Under the pieces are notes generated by a model. The model saw nothing but the letters and a program-made list of their open reading frames with translations, was not told the origin of the DNA and did no database searches. This document shows, one piece after another, positions 1 through 8,312 of a stretch of 64,000 bases of DNA (within the stretch, counting starts at the first letter, position 1; every line of letters starts with the position of its first letter). This DNA is from CAVTSA01 sp963737225 (GTDB lineage: Bacteria > Chloroflexota > Dormibacteria > Dormibacterales > Dormibacteraceae): positions 1-64,000 of the forward strand of contig CAVTSA010000005.1 in assembly GCA_963737225.1 (NCBI GenBank), written 5' to 3'. The position numbers were made by a program, and so were the translations under genes.

Positions 1-231
1 GCCCAGATGTTGCACGAAAGATTTCGCCCGCGGGAGGTGCCGGACTGTAGCCGCTGGGAGTTGAGATTCGCGGCCTGAGAGTCGGCCTTGGAGGTTGGTT
101 GGGGCCCCCGGATGTCGTTGACTGAACGCTGGGCGCGATTATCCTGGCTCGCCTGGTGGGCCGGCGGCATCCATGGGTGTGGGGTGTCGATCCCGTTTCA
201 GGACCAGTGAGGGTTCGGAGTCGGACCCCGA

Positions 232-838
232 TCAGGTCGCGGGGAGCTCGCGAATGCGAGCGAAGGCGGTGGCCAGAAGTTCGGTCCAGGGCCAGTTGCG
301 CTGGAGCCGGAGGATAACCCGGCGACCCCGCGTGACCAGGCCCGGCGGTGTGCAGCAGCCGGTAGCGCAGAGCTCCCGGGTCCCAGTGCTGCGCCTCACC
401 GGTGAGGGCGACGCGGCGGAAGTGGCAGAGCAGGTCGTGAGCGGCGAGCACCAACTCGAGCCAGATCTGGTTCTGCACGAAGCCCTGGAAGGGGAAGGCG
501 CGGAGCCCGGTCTCCTTGGCACATCGGATCTGGTCCTCGCAGCGGGCGCGGGCTCGGTGGCGAGCCTCGAGGAGCGCGATGTCCTCTTCCTCCTGGTCGG
601 TGACGAAGACCTGGAAACGCCAGCCCTGGTGATCGGTGAAGGAGAGCTGAGCTCCCGGGTGCGGACGCTCTCGGCGGCAGATGGCGCGGGTGCCCGTCGG
701 CCAGCCCGAGAGGTCGAGCTGGTCGAGCTCGCAGACCTCGGCGCCCTCGCGATCCTCGCCGTCCTGACGGATGGCCGCTTCCCAGGCCTCCTCGGGAACC
801 TTGAGGATGGCTTCGCGCACCTCCTCCCGAAGCTCGGC
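232..838 (-). pseudogene. IS1380-family transposase, 3' remnant
   Basis: Carboxy-terminal third of an IS1380-type DDE transposase, about 200 of a usual 450 codons. Read on the minus strand from about 838, the frame gives ELREEVREAILKVPEEAW, then the family-typical stretch CEDQIRCAKETGLRAFPF followed by QNQIWLELVLAAHDLL. Near 340 the frame breaks by one base, and the tail (NWPWTELLATAFARIRELP) continues in another frame to a stop at 232. The amino-terminal two thirds are missing. At about 838 the sequence switches directly into permease DNA on the opposite strand, so the element was cut internally by a rearrangement. No terminal inverted repeat could be recognised in bases 1-231. It cannot encode an active enzyme. 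Confidence 0.8.
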
Positions 839-1566
839 GCTTCGGACGCTGGACGCTCTGGCTGACGTTCGGAGTTGTAGGGGCACTGACGCTCGGTATC
901 ACGGGCCTCGCCGTCCATTTGGGCATCGGCATCCCCAACGCCAACAGCACTCAGATCGCGGATCTGGGTCGCGCGTCAGCGCCGACTCCGGTCTTCGCCG
1001 CCTTCCAGGTGACGACCTCGCTGCTGTTGCTCGCCGCAGCCAGCTCCTCATTCCAGGCTGGGCCGGGCCTCCTCAAAGCACTGTCACGACGAACCCTGGC
1101 ATCGGGTCGCAGAGTCGGGGTGCTCCCCGAATTGCTGGGCGCATCCAACCGTCATCACACGCCTTACTGGGGAGTTGTCCTCTACGCAATCATGTCGGCC
1201 GCGGTGATCCTGGCATCCGGCGCCCAGGACCAGGTTCTCGTCCTCTACTACGCGGTCTCAGTCTTTCTGGCGTTCTTGGCGGGGCTGCTCGGGATGGCGC
1301 GAATTTCCCTGACCTCTCGCAGCTGGGGATTCCTGGTCGTCAACGTCGCCGGGAGCGTCGCCGTCGTGTTCACGCTCATCGTCGACCTGAGTCGTCTCTA
1401 CCCGATCGTGTCGCTCGTCGCGGCGATCGGCGTTGGTGCGGCGCTTTATGCCCTCTGGGTTAAAGCCGGCCGCCCGCGCGGCATTGCCAGCGCGCTGGCA
1501 GAGGCGGAGGCGGCGCCGTCCTCTGACGAATTGTTGGGTTCTGGGTCCGGGGGATCGCGAGCATGA
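838..1566 (+). pseudogene. KimA-like APC permease, 3' half (duplicate copy)
   Basis: The open frame from 838 corresponds to about residues 226-468 of the intact permease at 6691-8097. It begins inside the protein (RFGRWTLWL) and ends with the same carboxy terminus. The amino-terminal half, including the DPVSSVAYAIEA substrate-site segment, is absent. Upstream sequence is the IS1380 remnant on the other strand. The in-frame ATG at 919 lies within a membrane segment, so any product would be only about half of a permease. Bases 1093-1478 are identical to 7624-8009, while both flanks differ, which points to gene conversion between the copies. The stop overlaps the start of the following PRC-barrel gene by 4 bases, as in the intact copy. 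Confidence 0.85.
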
Positions 1567-1781
1567 GGACCTTAGTTGGCGCCCCACTACGTGCACTGCT
1601 CGACCAGCCGGTATTCGACTCGGAGGGCCAACTGCTCGGCTATGTGCGGGCGGTCGGTAGCCGCCACGGGCACCTCCGCCGGATCGGCATCGAGAGCCCG
1701 GGGTCCGAGCCGGGCCCGCTCCGGTTCGTTACGCGCGAGCGGTTCGCGGTGGAGCCAGACCGCATCGTTCTCATCCCGTGA
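1563..1781 (+). CDS. PRC-barrel-like small protein (copy 1)
   Basis: A 72-residue soluble protein that resembles a single PRC-barrel: an LLDQPVFDSEG start, a glycine turn, then short beta strands ending in EPDRIVLIP. PRC barrels are small binding modules, often regulatory, but no ligand can be named here. ATG overlaps the stop of the truncated permease (ATGA), so translation was probably coupled to it. The first 21 residues are identical to copy 2 at 8094; the rest is about half identical. With its permease partner truncated, its present role is unclear. Confidence 0.6.
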   Translation: MRTLVGAPLRALLDQPVFDSEGQLLGYVRAVGSRHGHLRRIGIESPGSEPGPLRFVTRERFAVEPDRIVLIP

Positions 1782-1863
1782 GGCGAGACCATCGCGAAGG
1801 GGCCCCCGGTCGGCTCCCGGACGCAGGGCGCGGGCTCGATCTCGACTTCCACTTCGACTTGCC

Positions 1864-2337
1864 TTATTGGCCTTGGCCTTCTGTCTCAATTGCTTCGGCT
1901 TCAAACTTGATGGCTTCGAGCGTCGCGCGCATCCCGCGTCGGAGCATCCGGCCACGGCCCCACAGGAGACTCCTCGTGATGAACGCAGCGAGCGAACTCA
2001 CCGTCTCGCATCGCTCGATAAGCTCGCTGCCGTCAGCTGCGTGAGGTAAGAGGCAATACGTCCAACGGGTCGCAAAGCTGTACCCTGGCCCGTCCATCGC
2101 GCGCCAGCTGAACAGCCACTCAGCTTCTGCGACGTCGATGACGTTCCTGGTTCGCCACCGGATAGGCCCGACGCGATTGAAGGCACGGAAAGTGCCACCG
2201 ACCCTCGGAACCGGGTCGCCGAGCCATTGGATGTGATGGAGTTCAGGAGAGAAAGCCGCCATGCGCTCGGGATCCGCGACGAATTCCCACACCCGAGCCG
2301 GGGGCACAGCGATGAGTATCCGCTCCTCAAGCAGCAT
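1864..2337 (-). CDS. SRPBCC (START-like) family protein
   Basis: 157 residues, the usual length for the SRPBCC/polyketide-cyclase-like fold, a hydrophobic-ligand-binding helix-grip domain. The amino terminus has the family signature: a beta strand ILIAVPPARVWEFVADPERM with the V-W-x-F-V-x-D-P pattern. WLGDPVPRVGGTFRAFNR and a central Trp-rich strand follow, and a long carboxy-terminal helix ends the protein. It is the last gene of the minus-strand series TetR, ClC, oxidoreductase, DinB, SRPBCC, 101 bases after the DinB gene, and probably cotranscribed. No catalytic residues can be assigned. Family confidence is high; substrate unknown. Confidence 0.8.
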   Translation of the reverse strand: MLLEERILIAVPPARVWEFVADPERMAAFSPELHHIQWLGDPVPRVGGTFRAFNRVGPIRWRTRNVIDVAEAEWLFSWRAMDGPGYSFATRWTYCLLPHAADGSELIERCETVSSLAAFITRSLLWGRGRMLRRGMRATLEAIKFEAEAIETEGQGQ

Positions 2338-2438
2338 GTCGTCTGCCTTGGCTCGTTACCCAGTCCTCCCACGGTGAGGAGCGGGTTTCTCCCCGCCGCG
2401 CCATCGCCCTCCACGAAGACGCGATGCGCACAGGGGGA

Positions 2439-3112
2439 TCATTGCCGGGGCATCGGTCCCGCATCACCTTCCTCTAAGAGGCGTTGGCGCAGCGTGCCCA
2501 GGCCAGGCCCTGACAGGTCCTCGAGAGCTGCCCCGCGCCCGGCGATGGCGAGGAGGATCGACGCCATGGGACCCCGGACCTCCGGGCCGGCGCCAGTAGC
2601 CCATGACTGATCGATGGCGCGAAACGAGAGCCTGGCGGCGCGCTGGCGACCATGGAGGATCAGACTCGTGTGGCGGTAGGTCTCGGCGACGATAACGAGT
2701 GCGGCCTCAGGCACGCGGATGCCGTATCCCAGCGGCTGCGCGATGTCGTACCCGTGGACAACATCCTCGGTCAAGGCGTATCGCGCGTCAAAGTCGGAAA
2801 AGTCATGCGTTCGGCTGTCGCTCTGTACTCAGCGAGCAGAGCCGTCGGGCTCATCGGTCGCCACCGCGCCACCCGGCGCTGATTGCGTGCGTCCAGGCTG
2901 AAGCCGGCCGTGATCAACTGGACGGGGACATTCCATGGCGCCGCACGGTGGTTCTGGATGCAATGGGCGACCACATCTCTGACCAGCCACCCACGGCACA
3001 ACGAGTCCGCGCCCCACTCTGTGGCGTCCAGGCCCGCGAGCAGATCGCGAAGCCTTGCTCGCTGTTCGAGGATCAGCGGTCGAAGGTCCCTGGGGCGCCC
3101 CATCGCGGTCAT
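2439..3112 (-). CDS. DinB-fold, maleylpyruvate isomerase-type protein (one frameshift)
   Basis: Four-helix DinB-like protein of the TIGR03083/mycothiol-dependent maleylpyruvate isomerase N-domain group, which uses or binds a low-molecular-weight thiol and often a metal. ATG at 3112 overlaps the stop of the oxidoreductase gene by 4 bases. The first part has LDATEWGADSLCRGWLVRDVVAHC, with the D-V-x-A-H metal-site motif. The second has TEDVVHGYDIAQPLGY, the family's late H-x-x-D site. The two halves are in different frames. The break falls at a run of four A (2798-2801), where one base fewer or more would join ERMTFSDFDARYALTEDV. It is either a very recent mutation or a consensus error. Total length when joined is about 223 residues, normal for the family. 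Confidence 0.7.
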
Positions 3113-3672
3113 GCCGGTGGGTCGGACGTGTGGCCGCCGTCGGGTGCGTCGACCGCGGGTGGCATTGCCCGAGCGGGACGAAAGGCCACCATCGGAAGCG
3201 AGGCGAGCAGCTCGACCGCGCTCTCCTCTCGACCGGCCTCGATGGCACCGATCCAGACCAGGATGGGGCGAACCAGGCGCGCTTCCAATCGGTGCGCGCA
3301 CACGAACTCCTCCGCAACCAACCATGCTTCCTCTGGCGACAGGAGGCGTTGGATCGGGACATAGTCGAGCCTCCCGCTCTGGATCCGAAGGGCTGGCGAG
3401 GCCTTGATGCTGAGATACCAGCCGGCCGTTGGGCCGTAGCCGGACAAAACGACGCTCTCTCTCGTTGCCCGGTCGTAATGGATCACCTCGACGACGGTCG
3501 TCAACGTCCGCCCACTCCGGCGACCGCGATAGGTGAGCGCGAGCATCCGGTGGGTTAGCAGCCAGCCGAGGTTGCGCTGGTAGACGCCGGACGGCAAGGC
3601 GAACAGTGCATGGAGCCGGCCTGGCGGCCGAGGGCGGTGCATGTCCGGACGGCGCGTATCTGAGGCTCCCAT
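3109..3672 (-). CDS. F420-type nitroreductase-fold oxidoreductase (DUF385-like)
   Basis: 187 residues with the pattern of the deazaflavin (F420)-dependent nitroreductase family: LTHRMLALTYRGRRSGR, then VEVIHYD, VVLSGYGPTAGWYLSIKASPAL and a carboxy-terminal helical part. These split-barrel enzymes use reduced F420 on diverse substrates in actinobacteria and some Chloroflexota. The start is chosen at 3672 because AGGAGG sits 7 bases upstream. The gene begins 12 bases after the ClC gene and overlaps the DinB gene by 4 bases, so the three are very likely one transcript. Substrate not predictable. Confidence 0.8.
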   Translation of the reverse strand: MGASDTRRPDMHRPRPPGRLHALFALPSGVYQRNLGWLLTHRMLALTYRGRRSGRTLTTVVEVIHYDRATRESVVLSGYGPTAGWYLSIKASPALRIQSGRLDYVPIQRLLSPEEAWLVAEEFVCAHRLEARLVRPILVWIGAIEAGREESAVELLASLPMVAFRPARAMPPAVDAPDGGHTSDPPA

Positions 3673-3684
3673 GTGTCGTACCTC

Positions 3685-5709
3685 CTACTGGCCACCACCG
3701 TGATCAACCGCGATCGCCCGACGCACACCGTCGATCCGCGATAGCGTCGTCAAGACCGTGAGCCGGTCGCCGTCCTGGAGCTCGTTGTCGCCGGCGGGCG
3801 GGAACACCTCCTCGCCGCGACGCACCCCCACCACGAGAGTCGCTGGAGGCAACCAGAGGTCACGGATTCGCGCAGGCGTCTCGCGTCGCTTGGGAACCGT
3901 GAATTCCACCAACCGGTACCCAGGGGGCGGAAAGTCGTGAGCCCCGGGTTCGTCGGCTCCCGCAAGGGTGAGCGTGTGGGCGTCGCTCTCGGCAACCGGA
4001 CGGCCGAGCCGCCGCGCCAGGGTGCGGAGGACGTCCCGATCGGTGACCCATCCGACCGCCGAACGACCATCGTCTCCCAAGACAGGGAGTCCCTCGCGCC
4101 CGAAGCGGACGAGGTCCGTCAGCGCGTCTTCGATCGTCTCCTCTGGGTCCAGGGTGCCGGGCGGTCTGCCCTGAAGCTCACCCTGACCGGCGTCCGATCC
4201 GCCCCGCGTGGCAACCGCTGCGGCGCGATGGGTGAACGAGTCAGGGGTGGCGCGACCCGCGACCGGGACCATCGCGTCGGCGACGGTGAGCAGCCGGAGG
4301 ATGGCGCCCGTCTTGGGCCGTTCGATGTCGATGCCCCGACGGAGCAGCTTGGTCGTGTAGATGGTGCCCCGGGTAAGGCGTGCGCTCATTGCCGAAGCCA
4401 GCGCGGTGCCCAGCATGACGGGCAGCACCATCCTGAAGTCGCCTGACATCTCGAGCACGCTGGCGCTCGCGGTAAGCGGGGCTCGGGTGCCCCCGGCGAA
4501 TACCGCGCCCATGGCAACCAGGCCGTAGGCCGCCTCGGGGCTGGCCGCCGCACCGAACACGTGGTGGACGAGCAACCCGTAGGCCATTCCGAAGGTCGCC
4601 CCGATGAACAGCGAAGGCGCGAACACCCCTCCCGAGCCCCCGATGCCGATGGTCAAGCTGGACGCCACCACCTTGCCTGCGGCGAGCAAGAGCAGGAACC
4701 CGAGCACGTACTCCCCCGACAGCGCGCTCCCCATCACCGGGTATCCCACGCCGTAGAGCTGGGGGATCGCGAGAAGAACCAGCCCGAGCAGGATGCCGCC
4801 AACCGCCGGGCGGAGCCACTCCGGCCGCCCGCGCCACAACCGGTCGCAGAGGTCCTCGACGCGATAGAGCACGGTCTTGAAAAGCACCCCGACAAAGCCC
4901 GCGAGCACCCCCAGGACAGCGAACAGCACGTAATCGAGCAGACTGTGGCCGCCGCCGGTTGCCAGCCCTCCGAAAAAGGGCGCCGACCCGAAGACGGCCC
5001 GGCTGAGAGCGTCCGCCGTCATCGAGGCCACGAGCATCACGGCAATCGCCTCGCCCGAGACCGAACCGAGGATGAGCTCGAGGCCAAAGAGGACTCCGGT
5101 CAGCGGCGCGTTGAACGTTGCGCTGATGCCGGCCGCCGCACCGCAGGCGACAAGCAGACGGAGACGATCCTCGTTGACACGCACCATCTGGCCGAGGCTC
5201 GAGGCGAGCGCCGAGCCGATCTGGACGATGGGGCCCTCCCGCCCGACCGAGCCCCCCGTGCCGATGCAGATGGCGGACGCCAGCGCTTTGACGACGGTCA
5301 CCTGGGGGCGGATGCGGCCGCCATTCTCGGCCACGGCCAGCATGACCTCGGGAACGCCGTGTCCGCGCGCCTCGCGAGCGAAGCGCTGGATCAGTGGTCC
5401 GAAGATGAGGCCCCCTGCAATCGGTGCCACGAGCAGAAACCATCGCCCCATCCAGGAGACGTGTGAACTCGGCTGACCCGCGGCCAACCCGTACTGCTGT
5501 TGCCCAGTGATGACCCATGTCGCGCCGTAGACGAGGTACCGGAAGGCCACTGCGCCGAGCCCGCCGCCCAGGCCGACAACAAGTGCCAGCGCGACTATGC
5601 CGGCAGGGGTGTTCCGAAGCTGATCATTGGCGCGACGTGCCCATCGGCATGCCCAGTCGAAGCGGCCCTGCGACGCCCGTGTAGGCGCCAGGGGTCGAGG
5701 AGAGTTCAC
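3685..5709 (-). CDS. ClC-family chloride channel/antiporter with CBS and RCK_C-like tail
   Basis: ClC protein of 674 residues counted from the GTG at 5709, which overlaps the TetR stop (GTGA); a longer frame upstream only shadows TetR. Membrane domain, residues about 35-460: a GHGVPEV helix end, the selectivity-filter/gating motif GSVGREGPIVQIGS (E158 is the gating glutamate) and GSGGVFAPSLFIGA. Next come a CBS pair (VADAMVPV, then EETIEDALTDLVRFGREGLPVL...VGWVTDRDVL) and a carboxy-terminal TrkA_C/RCK_C-like domain ending LQDGDRLTVLTTLSRIDGV. The gating glutamate suggests either a channel or a Cl-/H+ antiporter; the type cannot be told from sequence alone. The regulatory tail suggests control by nucleotide or other small ligand. 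The gene is intact over 2 kb. Confidence 0.92.
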   Translation of the reverse strand: MNSPRPLAPTRASQGRFDWACRWARRANDQLRNTPAGIVALALVVGLGGGLGAVAFRYLVYGATWVITGQQQYGLAAGQPSSHVSWMGRWFLLVAPIAGGLIFGPLIQRFAREARGHGVPEVMLAVAENGGRIRPQVTVVKALASAICIGTGGSVGREGPIVQIGSALASSLGQMVRVNEDRLRLLVACGAAAGISATFNAPLTGVLFGLELILGSVSGEAIAVMLVASMTADALSRAVFGSAPFFGGLATGGGHSLLDYVLFAVLGVLAGFVGVLFKTVLYRVEDLCDRLWRGRPEWLRPAVGGILLGLVLLAIPQLYGVGYPVMGSALSGEYVLGFLLLLAAGKVVASSLTIGIGGSGGVFAPSLFIGATFGMAYGLLVHHVFGAAASPEAAYGLVAMGAVFAGGTRAPLTASASVLEMSGDFRMVLPVMLGTALASAMSARLTRGTIYTTKLLRRGIDIERPKTGAILRLLTVADAMVPVAGRATPDSFTHRAAAVATRGGSDAGQGELQGRPPGTLDPEETIEDALTDLVRFGREGLPVLGDDGRSAVGWVTDRDVLRTLARRLGRPVAESDAHTLTLAGADEPGAHDFPPPGYRLVEFTVPKRRETPARIRDLWLPPATLVVGVRRGEEVFPPAGDNELQDGDRLTVLTTLSRIDGVRRAIAVDHGGGQ

Positions 5710-6302
5710 CCGGCTTGCAACCCCGCCAGGATTGCTCCCAACGCGGTCCGGACCCGCTCCCAACGGAAGGCCGACGAGTCTGCCGCCGCATGGAGTAGGA
5801 GGCCATCCGAGAGCGCGAGCAGCACTGACGCCAGTGCGTTCGCCGGCACGTCTGCCAGCTCCCCATCCGCGACCCCGGCTTCCACCCACGCGCGCAAGTG
5901 CGCCCGCCGGCGCTCGATGGCCTCCGAGAGTCGCCCTCGCACCTGATCGTCGGTGAGCGCTGCCACCCAGAGATCCGCGCGCACCCGAGCGCGCGCGGCG
6001 TCGGCCCCACGCTCCAGCATCCATCGCGTAAAGCGCCGTAACCGCTCGGCCTGGGTGAGCTTCCGGTCCTCCAGCTCGTCGATCTCGCGGTCGACCTGGG
6101 CCGAGTCGTCGTCGAGCAGCGCGAGCAGCAGATCCTGCTTCGTCTCGAAGTAGACGTAGAAGGCGCCCTTGCTGGCCTCGGCCTCAGCGCAAACGTCGTC
6201 CACCGTGATGTCGCGGTAGCCCGTTCGCGCGGCGCAACGCCAGGCCGCATCGACCAATCGTTGCCGGCGCTCGTTCCGATCCGCCTCCTTCAGCCTCGGC
6301 AC
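5706..6302 (-). CDS. TetR-family transcriptional regulator
   Basis: 198 residues. The amino-terminal HTH is classical: RRQRLVDAAWRCAARTGYRDITVDDVCAEAEASKGAFYVYF spans residues about 13-55, with the S-K-G-A-F-Y-x-Y-F recognition-helix ending. The carboxy-terminal ligand domain is all-helical and unassigned. Its stop overlaps the ClC start, so regulator and channel are translationally coupled. A palindrome 17 bases upstream of the start is the probable operator. Autoregulation with control of the downstream ClC cluster is the simplest reading. Confidence 0.92.
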   Translation of the reverse strand: MPRLKEADRNERRQRLVDAAWRCAARTGYRDITVDDVCAEAEASKGAFYVYFETKQDLLLALLDDDSAQVDREIDELEDRKLTQAERLRRFTRWMLERGADAARARVRADLWVAALTDDQVRGRLSEAIERRRAHLRAWVEAGVADGELADVPANALASVLLALSDGLLLHAAADSSAFRWERVRTALGAILAGLQAG

Positions 6303-6318
6303 ACTTCGACCCTATCAA

Positions 6319-6336
6319 AAACCGACCAGTCAGTTT
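6319..6336. promoter_or_regulatory. Putative TetR operator
   Basis: An imperfect 18-base palindrome, AAACCGACCAGTCAGTTT (14 of 18 positions symmetric), lies just upstream of the TetR gene. ACYGACYRGTCRGT palindromes of this type are typical TetR-family operators. Position supports autoregulation. Confidence 0.6.
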
Positions 6337-6591
6337 GGATTAATTGGATTCCAGGCCAGGGGTCGGCGGTTTGACGCGGCCAGGAACTCGCCGGGGAGCC
6401 GGCGCTGGCACCTGTCGTTCTCGCTCCCAGAAACGAGTGAACACCCGGCTGAGGATCTCGAGCCCGGTCATCGCATCCGCGGCCCGGAATGCCTCCAGGA
6501 GGCGGCCGATGCCTCCCCGTGCCGGCAGCCCAAGCGGGGATCGGGGCCTCCGGCGTGACTGCCGGTGCCGAGGCCTGTCGTTGACGACTTG

Positions 6592-6619
6592 TTGACGCTG
6601 GGGCTTGCAACGGTATGAT
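6592..6619 (+). promoter_or_regulatory. Sigma70-type promoter for the KimA-like permease
   Basis: TTGACG (6592-6597), a 16-base spacer and TATGAT (6614-6619). It predicts a transcript starting near 6626 and a 65-70 base leader before the permease start. Confidence 0.6.
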
Positions 6620-6625
6620 CAAAGG

Positions 6626-6690
6626 CAACGGGCGGCAGGCCGCCGCCCCCTTATAGGCGAGCCGGGAAGTCTGGTCGGCGCGAGGTTCCC
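6626..6690 (+). promoter_or_regulatory. Structured 5' leader of the permease gene
   Basis: Between the promoter and the start codon are three nested pairings: a GC hairpin GGGCGGC...GCCGCCC (6629-6650), then GCCG/CGGC around AAGTCTGGT (6661-6680), and GGGAA (6664-6668) that can pair with TTCCC (6685-6689). The last arm would sequester the region just before the start codon. KimA relatives in other bacteria are preceded by c-di-AMP riboswitches, but the known consensus is not recognisable here, so no riboswitch class is assigned. Confidence 0.4.
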
Positions 6691-8097
6691 TTGGTGCGTC
6701 GGCTGTTCGGCAGCGTCCCGGTGCTCTTCTTCGCGTTCGCATTCGCGATCATGGCCGATCCCGTGTCGTCGGTCGCCTATGCGATCGAAGCCGGGCTACG
6801 AGCGCTGAACGGCCATTTGGAACTCCTGCTGCCCGCGATGGCGCTCGTCCTCGCGATCATTGCGCTCGTCGATCTCAACTATCACCAGCTGATCGGGCGC
6901 TTTCCAGAGGGTGGGGGCGCCGCGGCGGCGGCCGGCGCGGCGTTCGGGGAAGCATGGGCGTTTCTCCCCATTGGAGCGCTCATAGTCGACTACGTGCTGA
7001 CGATCGGGATCAGCGTCGCCGCTGGAGCCTCCGCGATCATCGCCTACGTGCCCGGCGTCGCGCCCTATCGCGACGCGATTTCAATCGCGTTGCTCCTCGT
7101 GGTTGCAGGCCTGACCTGGTTCGGCCATGGCGGCCGCGCGACCTTCGCCCTGATGACGGTCGCGTTCGTCGGGGTCTCAATCGCCGTACTCCTCCGAGGT
7201 GCAGCGGTCGGTCGGTTCGAGCATCCGAGCCACATCAGCACGCTGACCCAGGCCGCTCCCCTCGCAGTCGTGCTCGCCTTCCCGGTCGCGATGGCACTGG
7301 CGACAGGAACCGAGGCGCCCTCGTCCGCGATCGCCCAACTGGGCCAGCTCGGCGAACGCGGGAAGCGGCGGTTCGGGCGCTGGACGCTATGGCTGACGCT
7401 CGGCGTCGTGGGTGCGCTGACGCTCGGCATCACCGGCCTCGCCGTCCACCTGGGCATCGGCATCCCGAACACCAACAGCACCCAGATCGCGGACCTGGGG
7501 CGGGCGTCAGCGCCGACTCCGCTCTTCGCTGCCTTCCAGGCGACCACCTCGCTGCTGCTACTCGCGGCGGCAAGCTCATCCTTCCAGGCCGGCCCGGGCC
7601 TGCTTAAAGCACTGTCGCGACGGACCCTGGCATCGGGTCGCAGAGTCGGGGTGCTCCCCGAATTGCTGGGCGCATCCAACCGTCATCACACGCCTTACTG
7701 GGGAGTTGTCCTCTACGCAATCATGTCGGCCGCGGTGATCCTGGCATCCGGCGCCCAGGACCAGGTTCTCGTCCTCTACTACGCGGTCTCAGTCTTTCTG
7801 GCGTTCTTGGCGGGGCTGCTCGGGATGGCGCGAATTTCCCTGACCTCTCGCAGCTGGGGATTCCTGGTCGTCAACGTCGCCGGGAGCGTCGCCGTCGTGT
7901 TCACGCTCATCGTCGACCTGAGTCGTCTCTACCCGATCGTGTCGCTCGTCGCGGCGATCGGCGTTGGTGCGGCGCTTTATGCCCTCTGGGTTAAAGCCGG
8001 CCGCCCGCGGGGAATTGCGAGCGCACTCGCAGAGGCGGAGGCGGCGCCGTCCTCTGACGAATTGTTGGGTTCTGGGTCCGGGGGATCGCGAGCATGA
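6691..8097 (+). CDS. KimA-like APC-superfamily permease
   Basis: 468 residues with about 12 hydrophobic segments. The first helix has ADPVSSVAYAIEA (residues 22-34), matching the D-x-L-S-S-V-A-Y-G-x-E segment of the KimA/YdaO potassium importer and related APC permeases. GRFPEGGGAAAAA and IDYVLTIGISVAAG-like helices then follow in the same order as in KimA. Substrate is therefore K+ or an amino acid; the family alone does not decide. The KimA-type cytosolic regulatory tail seems short here. The start is TTG 6691 or GTG 6694, with no clear Shine-Dalgarno. The stop overlaps the PRC-barrel gene by 4 bases. It is the intact member of a duplicated pair. Confidence 0.82.
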   Translation: MVRRLFGSVPVLFFAFAFAIMADPVSSVAYAIEAGLRALNGHLELLLPAMALVLAIIALVDLNYHQLIGRFPEGGGAAAAAGAAFGEAWAFLPIGALIVDYVLTIGISVAAGASAIIAYVPGVAPYRDAISIALLLVVAGLTWFGHGGRATFALMTVAFVGVSIAVLLRGAAVGRFEHPSHISTLTQAAPLAVVLAFPVAMALATGTEAPSSAIAQLGQLGERGKRRFGRWTLWLTLGVVGALTLGITGLAVHLGIGIPNTNSTQIADLGRASAPTPLFAAFQATTSLLLLAAASSSFQAGPGLLKALSRRTLASGRRVGVLPELLGASNRHHTPYWGVVLYAIMSAAVILASGAQDQVLVLYYAVSVFLAFLAGLLGMARISLTSRSWGFLVVNVAGSVAVVFTLIVDLSRLYPIVSLVAAIGVGAALYALWVKAGRPRGIASALAEAEAAPSSDELLGSGSGGSRA

Positions 8098-8312
8098 GAA
8101 CCTTAGTTGGCGCCCCACTACGTGCACTGCTCGACCAGCCGGTATTCGACTCGGAGGGGCGGCGGCTCGGCCATGTGGAGGCCATCGGAACCCGGCATGG
8201 CGAGCTTCGCAGCATCGGCATCGAAAGCACCGGCGGAGGCCCTGCTACGCTCCACTTCGTCGCTTGTCAGCGGTTCAAGGTTGAGCCAGATCGAGTCATT
8301 GTCACATCGTGA
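8094..8312 (+). CDS. PRC-barrel-like small protein (copy 2)
   Basis: 72 residues, paralogue of the protein at 1563, with the same start (MRTLVGAPLRALLDQPVFDS) and EPDRVIVTS end. It overlaps both the permease stop (ATGA) and the next start (GTGA), so a three-gene translationally coupled set is likely. A regulatory partner of the permease is a reasonable inference from the tight coupling and from co-duplication, but nothing in the sequence names a ligand. Confidence 0.65.
   Translation: MRTLVGAPLRALLDQPVFDSEGRRLGHVEAIGTRHGELRSIGIESTGGGPATLHFVACQRFKVEPDRVIVTS

Larger units (their letters stand above)
838..1781 (+). repeat. Segmental duplication of 7369-8312
   Basis: This block is a direct repeat, offset by 6531 bases, of the permease plus PRC-barrel pair. 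Identity is mosaic. Bases 838-1092 differ at many third positions; 1093-1478 match perfectly over 386 bases; 1479-1500 carry a cluster of five differences; 1500-1627 match with one difference; the rest of the PRC gene has diverged strongly. Confidence 0.9.

Noticed and set aside
173..865. 230-residue plus-strand open frame
   Set aside because: It is antisense to the IS1380 transposase remnant, whose minus-strand frames carry the conserved motifs; the plus frame has none.
4561..5466. 301-residue plus-strand frame
   Set aside because: Antisense of the ClC gene.
6626..6690. Assignment of the leader to the ydaO c-di-AMP or cobalamin riboswitch
   Set aside because: The conserved sequence blocks of both classes are not present; only general stem-forming potential can be shown.
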